NCBI GenBank assembly: GCA_031255645.1
Contig: JAIRSC010000093.1
Span: 1-33,378, forward strand
Direction: 5' to 3'
DNA: 33,378 bases
Source: Treponema sp.
GTDB taxonomy: Bacteria; Spirochaetota; Spirochaetia; Treponematales; Breznakiellaceae
Of the stretch, positions 24,982-31,330 are shown piece by piece. The position numbers were made by a program, and so were the translations under genes. A model generated the notes under the pieces. It was not told where the DNA came from. It worked only from the letters and a program-made list of their open reading frames with translations, and did no database searches. The first letter of the stretch is position 1. Each line of letters starts with the position of its first letter.

Positions 24982-25332
24982 TTATCTGTCCGGCCTGAGA
25001 ACCTCCGCCCCGTTCATATAGACGTGGCGGGGGGCCTGTTCAAGATTGCAGTGAACCAGAACCCGGATGGTCCGGGAAAGGCCGCCCTGAAACCGGCCTT
25101 CCTGGAACACCATCAGGGCAAGCCGTTCCGCCCTGCCGGCGTTCCGCAGGGCGGCCGCGGGGTTGAGGGCGTCGATATCGCCGGTCACGGAAAAAACAAC
25201 GGAGACGATGTCCTCTTCCGCGAGCCCGTTGGACTCAAGAAGCCTGTCGTACAAACGAACGACCTGCCCGGCAATGTCGCTTTCGGTGTTTTCCGTCCGT
25301 ACCGCCCCCCGCAGGGCCGCGAGTTTCTTCAC
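24982..25332 (-). CDS. aroH: Chorismate mutase, monofunctional AroH class
   Basis: Converts chorismate to prephenate on the way to phenylalanine and tyrosine. The 116-residue protein has the trimeric AroH pattern: LAALRGAVRTENTESDI (active-site Arg8), EDIVSVVFSVTGDIDALNPAAALRNAG, LALMVFQEGRFQGGLSRTIRVLVHCNLE and RHVYMNGAEVLRPD, aligning with B. subtilis AroH including the terminal VLRPD. The GTG start overlaps the stop of the membrane-protein gene upstream (GTGA). No other aromatic genes are in the window. T. pallidum lacks aromatic biosynthesis, so this supports a less host-dependent treponeme (established knowledge plus inference). Confidence 0.9.
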   Translation of the reverse strand: MKKLAALRGAVRTENTESDIAGQVVRLYDRLLESNGLAEEDIVSVVFSVTGDIDALNPAAALRNAGRAERLALMVFQEGRFQGGLSRTIRVLVHCNLEQAPRHVYMNGAEVLRPDR

Positions 25333-25676
25333 AGGTTTCCTCCCGCCAGACTGAGTATAAACGCCGCTGCGCAGGCGGCAAGGCTTCCGAATATCAGGCA
25401 GAGGACAAACCCCGCCGCGCCCAGAAGAAAGCGGCGGTTTTTATGACGAACCGCGTAGAAAATATCGAGAACTATCCCCAAAAACGAGGCAAGACAAAGC
25501 AGCACGGACACGGACATGCACAGCCGGACCAGAAAAAACTGGACATCGTCCTCGAACCCGGCGTATGAACCAAAACAATACAGTCCGATTACCAAAACCG
25601 TAAAGCCAAAGACAAGCCGGACGGTCCAGGCAACAAGCGTACCGAGCAAAGGCTTGGTTGTTAAATTTCGCCCCAT
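25329..25676 (-). CDS. Small integral membrane protein, unknown function
   Basis: 115 residues, mostly hydrophobic, with three or four predicted transmembrane helices (about 13-36 LVAWTVRLVFGFTVLVIGLYCF, 46-73 FFLVRLCMSVSVLLCLASFLGIVLDIF, and 83-110 FLLGAAGFVLCLIFGSLAACAAAFIL). No family recognised. It is co-transcribed with and overlaps aroH (GTGA). Its ATG is separated by only 16 bp from the ATG of the divergent SPFH-like gene, and there is no ribosome binding site. A TATTAT (25690-25685, minus strand) would place the start point about two bases before the ATG. Confidence 0.75.
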   Translation of the reverse strand: MGRNLTTKPLLGTLVAWTVRLVFGFTVLVIGLYCFGSYAGFEDDVQFFLVRLCMSVSVLLCLASFLGIVLDIFYAVRHKNRRFLLGAAGFVLCLIFGSLAACAAAFILSLAGGNL

Positions 25677-25686
25677 AACATATCAT
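25658..25686 (+). promoter_or_regulatory. Promoter of the SPFH-like gene, giving a leaderless start
   Basis: TTGTTA (25658-25663), 17-bp spacer, TATCAT (25681-25686). The expected +1 falls on the ATG at 25693. The -35 lies inside the coding region of the divergent membrane-protein gene. There is no Shine-Dalgarno sequence before the ATG. Confidence 0.55.
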
Positions 25687-25692
25687 AATACT

Positions 25693-26523
25693 ATGAAAAA
25701 AGTATTAACAATACTGATTCTGCTTGGAGCCGCGGGCGTTTGTTTTTTTCTCGGCTGGGTGCAATTTCAGGTTCCGCCGGGCGCCTACGGGGTAATCCGC
25801 TCCAAAACGCACGGAACCGACGGCGGCGTAATACGGCCGGGGGAATTCCGCTGGGTCTGGTACCGGCTTATCCCGACCAACGCGGTAGTCCAGGTTTACA
25901 CGCTGCCGGAACCGGCGCTTCCGATAGAAATAAGGGGGAAACTTCCTTCCGGGGACGTATATTCGGCCATGGCCGGAATCGCCGGTGATTTTTCCTATGA
26001 ACTGAAAGGCTCTTTTTCCTACTCGCTGCGGCCCGAAGCCCTGCCCGGCCTGGTCGAACGCTGGAACATGTCGTCCCAGAAAGATTTGGACGCCTATGTG
26101 GAAAAACTGTCGCCGGAAATCGAAAACCGTATCCGTCAAAACCTCTGGACGTACGCCGAACGGGAAGACGTTCTGGAACGGATACGGACAGGCGGATCGA
26201 TACCGGAACTTGAGGGGACGCTGGCGGCCGCGTTCCCCGCCGCGGAAAACCTCGCGATACGCCTGGAAATTCTCAATTTTCCCGATTTCACGCTGTACAG
26301 GGAAGTCAAGGAATTTTACGGGGATTATATCGCGAGCCAGAGGCAGACCCTGAGCGCCGGCCTTGACCGGATGGCCGGGGAAGCCGTCGCCGCCAAACGC
26401 CGCCTGGACGAACTGAGCCTTTACGGGGAGCTGTTAAGCAAATACCCCATCCTGCTTAACTACCTCGCCCTGGAAAAGGGCTTTCCGCCTTCGGGGAATA
26501 CCGGCGCGGGTTCCGCTCCCTAA
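25693..26523 (+). CDS. SPFH/Band 7-like membrane protein
   Basis: 276 residues from the ATG at 25693; the 335-aa track version extends back through the divergent gene and is a shadow there. It has an N-terminal membrane helix (VLTILILLGAAGVCFFLGWVQF) followed by VPPGAYGVIRSKTHGTDGGVIRPGEFRWVWYRLIPTNAVVQVYTLP, which resembles the start of SPFH (stomatin/prohibitin/flotillin) domains, and a later helical region (EFYGDYIASQRQTLSAGLDRMAGEAVAAKRRLDEL). The C-terminus is Gly/Pro/Ser-rich. The family usually forms membrane-bound oligomeric rings that influence proteases or membrane domains; the specific role here is unknown. Monocistronic. Confidence 0.8.
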   Translation: MKKVLTILILLGAAGVCFFLGWVQFQVPPGAYGVIRSKTHGTDGGVIRPGEFRWVWYRLIPTNAVVQVYTLPEPALPIEIRGKLPSGDVYSAMAGIAGDFSYELKGSFSYSLRPEALPGLVERWNMSSQKDLDAYVEKLSPEIENRIRQNLWTYAEREDVLERIRTGGSIPELEGTLAAAFPAAENLAIRLEILNFPDFTLYREVKEFYGDYIASQRQTLSAGLDRMAGEAVAAKRRLDELSLYGELLSKYPILLNYLALEKGFPPSGNTGAGSAP

Positions 26524-26847
26524 CGCGGACACGTTCCATGCCATGTTGAAAATCAGTGAAAATGTCTTATAGCGCGTTCAGCGGAACGGATTTACCGACG
26601 ATATCGAATGGAGCGGGACGGGCTGGACATATCAGTTGGGGGTACTCAGGCGCGCGCTGATACAGGACGGGCAATGGGAATCGTCGAAGAACAAGGTAAG
26701 CTACCGAAGCCGCCGGTTTCCGCTCCGCCCGCGGCGTATTTCTTCCCGGCTTTCGGTCCGTTCTCCCGGGAGAATGACCTATTCGGATATCCAAATAGCC
26801 TGTTTGGGGGGCCAAACGAAACTAAACCATAGACGGACACAGACTTC
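26524..26847. other. Gene-free stretch with three adjacent palindromes
   Basis: No convincing gene: short overlapping ORFs exist in several frames (e.g. 26608-26832 plus, 74 aa) but lack ribosome binding sites and recognisable content. The notable feature is a row of palindromes at 26761-26774, 26779-26798 and 26802-26817 listed separately. Confidence 0.6.
26761..26817. repeat. Cluster of three palindromes upstream of the tRNA gene
   Basis: TTCTCCCGGGAGAA (26761-26774) is a perfect 14-bp palindrome. CTATTCGGATATCCAAATAG (26779-26798) is palindromic with one mismatched pair. GTTTGG-GGGG-CCAAAC (26802-26817) is a 6-bp-arm hairpin. They follow one another within 57 bp and end 30 bp before the tRNA promoter. 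No T-run follows any of them. Confidence 0.75.
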
Positions 26848-26876
26848 TTGACTAAAAAGCGCGCTTCAGCTTTAAT
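26848..26876 (+). promoter_or_regulatory. Sigma-70-type promoter for the tRNA-Ala gene
   Basis: TTGACT (26848-26853), exactly 17 bp, TTTAAT (26871-26876): five of six matches in each hexamer. The expected start near 26883 gives a leader of about 48 nt that contains the dispersed inverted repeat before the tRNA. Confidence 0.75.
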
Positions 26877-26888
26877 GAACTCAGCCAG

Positions 26889-26911
26889 TTCCAAAAACTG
26901 AAGTTTTGGAA
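26889..26911. repeat. Dispersed inverted repeat, copy 2
   Basis: TTCCAAAAAC-TGAA-GTTTTGGAA: near-perfect arms with one extra A. It lies about six bases after the predicted transcription start of the tRNA unit. Together with flanks (TCAGCCAG ... TAGCCTCAA) it matches copy 3 almost base for base. Confidence 0.85.
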
Positions 26912-26930
26912 TAGCCTCAACTACAAGCGC

Positions 26931-27003
26931 GGGGATATAGCTCAGTTGGTAGAGCGATAGGTTCGCAATCTATAGGCCAGGGGTTCGAATCCCCTTATCT
27001 CCA
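26931..27003 (+). tRNA. tRNA-Ala (anticodon CGC)
   Basis: A complete 73-nt cloverleaf, read by eye. The acceptor GGGGATA pairs with TATCTCC and contains the G3-U70 wobble pair, the known identity element for alanine. The D arm is GCTC-AGTTGGTA-GAGC, the anticodon arm ATAGG-TTCGCAA-TCTAT with CGC at positions 34-36 (reads GCG), a 5-nt variable loop, and T arm AGGGG-TTCGAAT-CCCCT. The discriminator base is A and CCA is not encoded. It has its own promoter upstream; the last 18 nt are duplicated downstream. Confidence 0.93.
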
Positions 27004-27143
27004 GAACGTTATCAGTACCCAGTAAAGGGGGGATTCGAACCGCAGCCTGCGCCGACCAACGGGAGGAAAAGGGGGCACGGACGCCCCCGGCAGCAGGCGA
27101 AGGCGGGCTGGAGGGAGCAAACAGGAAGTTTGCGACCGGAAGC
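27004..27143. other. GC-rich foldable segment between tRNA end and its duplicate
   Basis: No gene recognised; the antisense 100-aa track ORF has low-complexity Pro/Arg/Leu content and no ribosome binding site. The segment holds an inverted copy of the tRNA T-arm (GGGGATTCGAACC, 27029-27041), a long hairpin (27045-27098) and a short hairpin GCAAAC-AGGAA-GTTTGC (27117-27133). It is flanked by direct repeats of the tRNA 3' end, as in a very small integrated element. Confidence 0.6.
27045..27098. other. Predicted long hairpin (possible structured RNA)
   Basis: GCCTGCGCCG (27045-27054) can pair with CGGC-A-GCAGGC (27088-27098), a 10-bp stem with one bulged A, enclosing an internal loop and the hairpin GGGGG-CACGGACG-CCCCC (27071-27088, sharing its last base with the outer stem). 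Determined by eye only; a folding calculation would be needed to rank it. Confidence 0.45.
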
Positions 27144-27161
27144 CGAATCCCCTTATCTCCA
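27144..27161 (+). repeat. 18-bp direct copy of the tRNA-Ala 3' end (att-like)
   Basis: CGAATCCCCTTATCTCCA at 27144-27161 is identical to 26986-27003, the T-loop-to-discriminator end of the tRNA gene. No 5' half of a tRNA precedes it. Duplicated tRNA 3' ends usually mark integration by a tyrosine-recombinase element; here no integrase gene is nearby. Confidence 0.75.
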
Positions 27162-27247
27162 TTATTTTATCAATAACCTGTGGCCTTTTTTCGATTAATC
27201 CGCCTTCCGGGCTTCCCCAAAAGGTATGTCTTGACCGGCGCGTCGTC

Positions 27248-27276
27248 TTGACCTGTGGGCAGAGACAGGTTATGGT
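27248..27276 (+). promoter_or_regulatory. Candidate pnrA operon promoter with inverted repeat in the spacer
   Basis: TTGACC (27248-27253), 17 bp, TATGGT (27271-27276). The spacer contains an inverted repeat, ACCTGT-gggcagag-ACAGGT (27251-27270), that could bind a regulator. The -10 is only a four-of-six match. Start expected near 27283. Confidence 0.5.
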
Positions 27277-27290
27277 TATCTCATCAGCTA

Positions 27291-27315
27291 GTTCCAAAAA
27301 CTGAAGTTTTGGAAC
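27291..27315. repeat. Dispersed inverted repeat, copy 3
   Basis: GTTCCAAAAAC-TGAA-GTTTTGGAAC, with extended flanks TCAGCTA and AGCTTCTCA similar to copy 2. It lies about eight bases after the predicted pnrA transcription start, the same place as copy 2 relative to the tRNA promoter. Confidence 0.85.
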
Positions 27316-27383
27316 AGCTTCTCATAGAAAAGACGGTCAATTCGGGCTTCCCGATTGGCCCATGTTCATTTTGGAGGAATATA

Positions 27384-28490
27384 ATGAAAAAGTTTTGTGT
27401 ACTGGCCGCCGTTCTTCTCGCGGTTTTGGTTCTGGTTTTGGCCTGCGGCAGACAGGCCGACCGTCAGGCGGGAAGCGGGGATATAACCTGCCGTCTGCTT
27501 ACCGACGCCAGCGGTATTGACGACAAATCGTTCAACGCCGCCGCGTGGCGGGGTATTCTTCAGTTTTACGGCGATACCTGGGATAATCCTTCCAAACGGG
27601 GAACCGCCTACGACGTTATTAACGCCCCGTCCCAGGATATGTATATCCCCCTGATTCAACAGGCTACCGACGACGGCTACGACCTTATCATTACGACGGG
27701 CTTTACCTTTGCCGACGCCACCTTGGAGACCGCGCGGAAAAGTCCCGATCAGAACTATATGATTGTCGATGTTGATTACATCGCGAATCCCAATATTCTC
27801 CAGGCGGTCTTTGCCGAACATGAAGGCTCCTACCTGGTCGGCGTCGCCGCCGCGCTCAAGGCAATCGAAGACAATATCCCCAATCCCCGTTTCGGCTTTA
27901 TCGGCGGCATTGCCAGCGCCACAATTACCAAATTCGAGGTGGGCTATGTACAGGGGATTCTTTCGGTCCTTCCCAACGCGGAAATCGTCGACTACTATGT
28001 GGGCAGTTGGGACGATCCGGCCCTGGCGAAATCCCAGGCAAAGAACTGGTACGATTCGGGCGTTTACATCATCTATTCCGCGGCGGGGGCCAGCGGCGGC
28101 GGAACCATCGCCCAGGCAAAAGAATACCGCATCCAGAACAGGAACGTCTGGGCCCTCGGGGTCGATTCGGATCAGTTTGAGGACGGCCTTTATAACGATA
28201 CCGATTCGGCGGTGTATACCTCCATGCTTAAGCGGGTAGAAGCGGCCACCTACTACGGCCTTACCGCGGTAAAGAACGGCAGCTTCAAGGGCGAAACAAT
28301 CACCCTGGATCTGCGGGCGGACGGTGTCGGCTACGCGCAGACGAATCCGGCGATGTCTTCCGCGGTTAAAGCCGCAATCGACGAAGCCGCCCAACAGATA
28401 AAAAACGGCGCGATTCAGGTCGCGGCGACCCACGCGGCCGCCAAAGCCCTGCCGGGTTTTCCCCAGAACCTGAAAGCCCTGGACGATTAA
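27384..28490 (+). CDS. pnrA: Nucleoside-binding lipoprotein, PnrA/TmpC/BMP family
   Basis: The substrate-binding component of a nucleoside ABC importer. From the ATG at 27384 (GGAGG upstream) it has 368 residues; the longer track version only adds untranslated leader. The lipoprotein signal MKKFCVLAAVLLAVLVLVLAC places the lipidated cysteine at position 21. Family motifs include DASGIDDKSFNAAAWRGI, VINAPSQDMYIPLIQQATDDGYDLIITTGFTFADA, FAEHEGSYLVGVAAAL, GFIGGIASATITKFEVGYVQGIL and IIYSAAGASGGGTIAQAKE, close to the T. pallidum purine nucleoside receptor PnrA. It heads the operon with the ATPase and two permeases. Exact ligand is inferred. Confidence 0.93.
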   Translation: MKKFCVLAAVLLAVLVLVLACGRQADRQAGSGDITCRLLTDASGIDDKSFNAAAWRGILQFYGDTWDNPSKRGTAYDVINAPSQDMYIPLIQQATDDGYDLIITTGFTFADATLETARKSPDQNYMIVDVDYIANPNILQAVFAEHEGSYLVGVAAALKAIEDNIPNPRFGFIGGIASATITKFEVGYVQGILSVLPNAEIVDYYVGSWDDPALAKSQAKNWYDSGVYIIYSAAGASGGGTIAQAKEYRIQNRNVWALGVDSDQFEDGLYNDTDSAVYTSMLKRVEAATYYGLTAVKNGSFKGETITLDLRADGVGYAQTNPAMSSAVKAAIDEAAQQIKNGAIQVAATHAAAKALPGFPQNLKALDD

Positions 28491-28537
28491 CGGGCCTGGA
28501 TTTTCAGGCAAAGCGGCGATTGTGAAGCCGCGGCCTG

Positions 28538-28567
28538 AACCCGGACGTTCCCGCGAATGTCCGGGTT
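28538..28567 (+). promoter_or_regulatory. Intercistronic hairpin between pnrA and the ATPase gene
   Basis: AACCCGGACGTTC (28538-28550) pairs with GAATGTCCGGGTT (28555-28567): 13 bp with one G-U pair and a 4-nt loop CCGC. No T-run follows, so it is more likely an mRNA-stabilising or attenuating hairpin that keeps the binding protein in excess. It covers the ATG used by the ORF track for the next gene, which supports the GTG start below. Confidence 0.7.
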
Positions 28568-28589
28568 CGGGTTTACAAGGGAGGCTGCC

Positions 28590-30110
28590 GTGTCCGTACC
28601 CGCCATCGAGATGATCGGCATTACGAAGGTTTTTCCCGGAGTCGTAGCCAATGACCGGATCAGCCTCGAGGTTGCCGATGGAGAGATTCACGCTCTTTTG
28701 GGCGAAAACGGCGCCGGCAAATCGACGCTTATGTCGATACTGTTCGGCCTGTACGAATGTGACGGGGGCGTTATCAAAATACGGGGCAAAGAAGCCCGCA
28801 TAAAAAGCCCCAACGACGCCACGGCGCTGGGAATCGGCATGGTGCATCAGCATTTCAAGCTTGTGCACAACTTTACCGTTACCGAAAACATAGTCCTTGG
28901 AATGGAACCGAAAAATCCCCTGGGGAATCTGGATCTTTCGAAGGCGGAAAAGCGCGTCGCGGAACTTTCCGAAACCTACGGCCTTGCCGTCGATCCAAGG
29001 GCGAAAATTGAAAACATCACCGTAGGCATGCAGCAGCGGGTGGAGATTCTTAAAATACTCTACCGTAACGCCGACATTTTGATTTTCGACGAGCCGACGG
29101 CGGTGCTCGCCCCGCAGGAAGTCGACGAACTTCTTGAAATATTCAACAGGCTTCGTTCCGAAGCCAAAACCATCGTATTTATCACTCATAAGCTCAGGGA
29201 AATAAAAGCCGCCGCCGGACGCTGTACGGTGCTCAGGCGGGGGCGCTGTATCGGAACGGTTAACGTCAAAGATACCGACGAACAAAAGCTCGCCGAAATG
29301 ATGGTAGGCCGGGAGGTAAATTTCAGGATTGAGAAAAAACCCGCGCGTCCGGGCAAACTGATCCTCAAAATAGAAGACCTTACGGTAATCGGCTCAAAGG
29401 GCGTACCCGCGGTAAGCGGTCTTTCGCTGGAGGTCCACGCGGGAGAAATTGTCGGCATTGCCGGGGTCGACGGCAACGGCCAGTCGGAGCTGGTTGCCGC
29501 CATATCGGGGCTTTTGCCGCTTAAATCGGGCCGCATATTCCTTAAGGGCAAAGACATTTCCCGCGAAAACATACGCCGCAGAAACGAAGACGGCATCGGA
29601 TTTGTTCCCGAAGACAGGCACAAACACGGCCTTGTTCTGGATTTCCGCGTGGATGAAAACTTTGTCCTTAAAAGTTTCAGGCGCAATCCCTATTCGGACA
29701 AACTGGGGTTTCTCCGGTTTCCCGCGATATCCGATCACGCCATGGCCCTTATCAGGGAATTCGACATACGGGCGGGCGGCGGTCCGGCTACCCCGGTAAA
29801 AGGCATGTCCGGCGGAAACCAGCAAAAGGCCGTCATTGCCCGGGAAATCGATCTTTCCCCCGAACTGCTCGTTGTCGCCCAGCCTACCCGCGGGCTCGAC
29901 GTAGGGGCGATTGAATACATACACCGCCGTATTGTGGAAGAGCGGGACAAGGGCCGGGCGGTGCTGCTGGTGTCCTTCGAACTGGATGAAATCATGGCCC
30001 TGTGCGACCGCATTGCCGCGGTTTCAAAAGGCCATGTAGTGGGCGTTGTTCCGGCGGCGGAGGCCGACGAACGGCGCATAGGCGCCATGATGGCGGGGGT
30101 CGAGGCATGA
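28590..30110 (+). CDS. Nucleoside ABC transporter ATP-binding protein (double domain)
   Basis: 506 residues from a GTG at 28590, chosen because AAGGGAGG lies five bases upstream; the track's ATG at 28557 lies inside a hairpin without a ribosome binding site. Two ABC domains in tandem, as in sugar/nucleoside (RbsA/Mgl-like) transporters. Domain 1 has Walker A LLGENGAGKST, signature ITVGMQQRVEILK and Walker B ILIFDEPTAVL. Domain 2 has a degenerate P-loop (GVDGNGQSELV), signature MSGGNQQKAVIAREI and LLVVAQPTRGLDVG. Degeneracy of the second P-loop is normal in this family. The TGA overlaps the next ATG (ATGA). It couples ATP hydrolysis to import through the two permeases. Confidence 0.95.
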   Translation: MSVPAIEMIGITKVFPGVVANDRISLEVADGEIHALLGENGAGKSTLMSILFGLYECDGGVIKIRGKEARIKSPNDATALGIGMVHQHFKLVHNFTVTENIVLGMEPKNPLGNLDLSKAEKRVAELSETYGLAVDPRAKIENITVGMQQRVEILKILYRNADILIFDEPTAVLAPQEVDELLEIFNRLRSEAKTIVFITHKLREIKAAAGRCTVLRRGRCIGTVNVKDTDEQKLAEMMVGREVNFRIEKKPARPGKLILKIEDLTVIGSKGVPAVSGLSLEVHAGEIVGIAGVDGNGQSELVAAISGLLPLKSGRIFLKGKDISRENIRRRNEDGIGFVPEDRHKHGLVLDFRVDENFVLKSFRRNPYSDKLGFLRFPAISDHAMALIREFDIRAGGGPATPVKGMSGGNQQKAVIAREIDLSPELLVVAQPTRGLDVGAIEYIHRRIVEERDKGRAVLLVSFELDEIMALCDRIAAVSKGHVVGVVPAAEADERRIGAMMAGVEA

Positions 30111-31330
30111 AACAGGAACAGCGTGGTAAACCGGCTCCCGGTTCTTTCAGCCTTAAAAAAAATCTTCTTGAGGCGTTTACCCATTCCGACGGCCTTGTAT
30201 CCGCGGCCGTCGTCGTACTGGGCTTCCTCGTGGGGACCCTGTTGATACTGATTGTGGGCCGGAAGCCATCGGGCATGTATTCCGCCATAGTTCAGGTCGT
30301 AACGGGCATCGACCTTCGCCGCTATGTCTGGAACGTCCGCTATATCGGCGAATGGCTTGTCATGTCGATGCCCCTTATACTCTGCGGGTTTTCGATGGGC
30401 TTTGCCGCCCGGACGGGGCTGTTCAACATAGGCGCGGAAGGCCAGTACATAGCCGGCCTTACCGTCGCCCAGCTTGTGGCCGTCTTCTTTCCCCAGGTTC
30501 CGGTGCTTCACTGGTTTACCGCCCTTGCCGCGGCGCTGGCCGCCGGCGCCGTCTGGGGCGGCGTTGTCGGCTGGTTCAAGGCGAAGTTCAGCGTTTCCGA
30601 AGTGGTCGCCACGATCATGATGAACTATATCGCCCTGTACGCTTCGCGGCTTATCACGCTGAACATGCCCGGAGCGAACACCTACCGGGTTCCCGATTTT
30701 CCCGCCACGGCGATGATCCGCAGCCCGTTTCTGGAAAGGCTCAGCAACGGTTCGCGGCTCAATTACGGCATCTGGTTTACGCTGGCCGCGGCGGTGTTTT
30801 TCTGGCTCGTTATGGGAAAGACCCGGCTGGGTTATTCGCTGAGGGCGACGGGGCTTAACAGGGAAGCGGCCCGTTACGGAGGCATCAGCGTTAACGGCAG
30901 CATTACAAGCGCGATGGCGATTTCGGGGGCGTTTGCCGGCCTTGCCGGGGCCGTCGTGGCCCTCGGTTCTTTCAGCTACGGCCGGGTTCTGGCGGTTCAG
31001 GACGGATACGGTTTTGACGGTATCGCGGTAGCCCTGGTCGGGAACAGTACGGCCTGGGGAACGGTCCTGTCCGGGCTTCTTTTCGGCATGCTCAAATCGG
31101 CCCAGCCGCTTATGCAGGCCCGGCAAATCCCCAAGGAAATAACGTCGATTATTATGGGCCTGGTGGTCGTGTTTATATCCCTGCGGGCAGGGGTACGGAT
31201 CATTGTGAACTGGCAGATGAAAGAAAAAGCCCGGAAGGCCGGAACGCCGGGCGGGGAAACGTCCGCTTCCGGCGGCGCCGATTCCGGGGACGCGGCCCGG
31301 AACGCCGCCCTGACCGGAGGTGAGCAATGA
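30107..31330 (+). CDS. Nucleoside ABC transporter permease 1
   Basis: 407 residues from the ATG at 30107, which overlaps the ATPase stop (ATGA); the earlier track start lies inside the ATPase gene. It is a polytopic protein of the BPD_transp_2 (ribose/BMP-type) family: VMSMPLILCGFSMGFAARTGLFNIGAEGQYIAG, KFSVSEVVATIMMNYIALY, LGYSLRATGLNREAARYGGI, and GYGFDGIAVALVGNSTAWGTVLSGLLFG. It has a long cytoplasmic N-terminus and a hydrophilic Gly/Ser/Ala-rich C-terminal tail of about 30 residues. It pairs with permease 2 to form the membrane channel. Confidence 0.94.
   Translation: MKQEQRGKPAPGSFSLKKNLLEAFTHSDGLVSAAVVVLGFLVGTLLILIVGRKPSGMYSAIVQVVTGIDLRRYVWNVRYIGEWLVMSMPLILCGFSMGFAARTGLFNIGAEGQYIAGLTVAQLVAVFFPQVPVLHWFTALAAALAAGAVWGGVVGWFKAKFSVSEVVATIMMNYIALYASRLITLNMPGANTYRVPDFPATAMIRSPFLERLSNGSRLNYGIWFTLAAAVFFWLVMGKTRLGYSLRATGLNREAARYGGISVNGSITSAMAISGAFAGLAGAVVALGSFSYGRVLAVQDGYGFDGIAVALVGNSTAWGTVLSGLLFGMLKSAQPLMQARQIPKEITSIIMGLVVVFISLRAGVRIIVNWQMKEKARKAGTPGGETSASGGADSGDAARNAALTGGEQ

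Larger units (their letters stand above)
27162..27383. other. Upstream region of pnrA: promoter, repeat and long leader
   Basis: No gene. It includes a TTTTTT run (27185-27190) without a convincing preceding stem, the pnrA promoter, the third copy of the dispersed repeat and a leader of about 100 nt that ends in GGAGG before the pnrA ATG. Confidence 0.6.

Noticed and set aside
26608-26832. 74-aa plus-strand ORF upstream of the tRNA
   Set aside because: No ribosome binding site, competing ORFs in other frames of similar length, and it spans the palindrome cluster.
27176-27190. TTTTTT run as a terminator for the tRNA unit
   Set aside because: The preceding bases (AACCTGTGGCC) do not form a convincing GC stem, so it does not meet the pattern of an intrinsic terminator.
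26995-27297. 100-aa minus-strand ORF downstream of the tRNA
   Set aside because: Includes tRNA sequence, has Pro/Arg/Leu-rich composition and no ribosome binding site; better explained as a structured or repeat region.
27366-29285. 639-aa minus-strand ORF
   Set aside because: Antisense shadow of pnrA and the ATPase gene, a result of GC-rich codon use.
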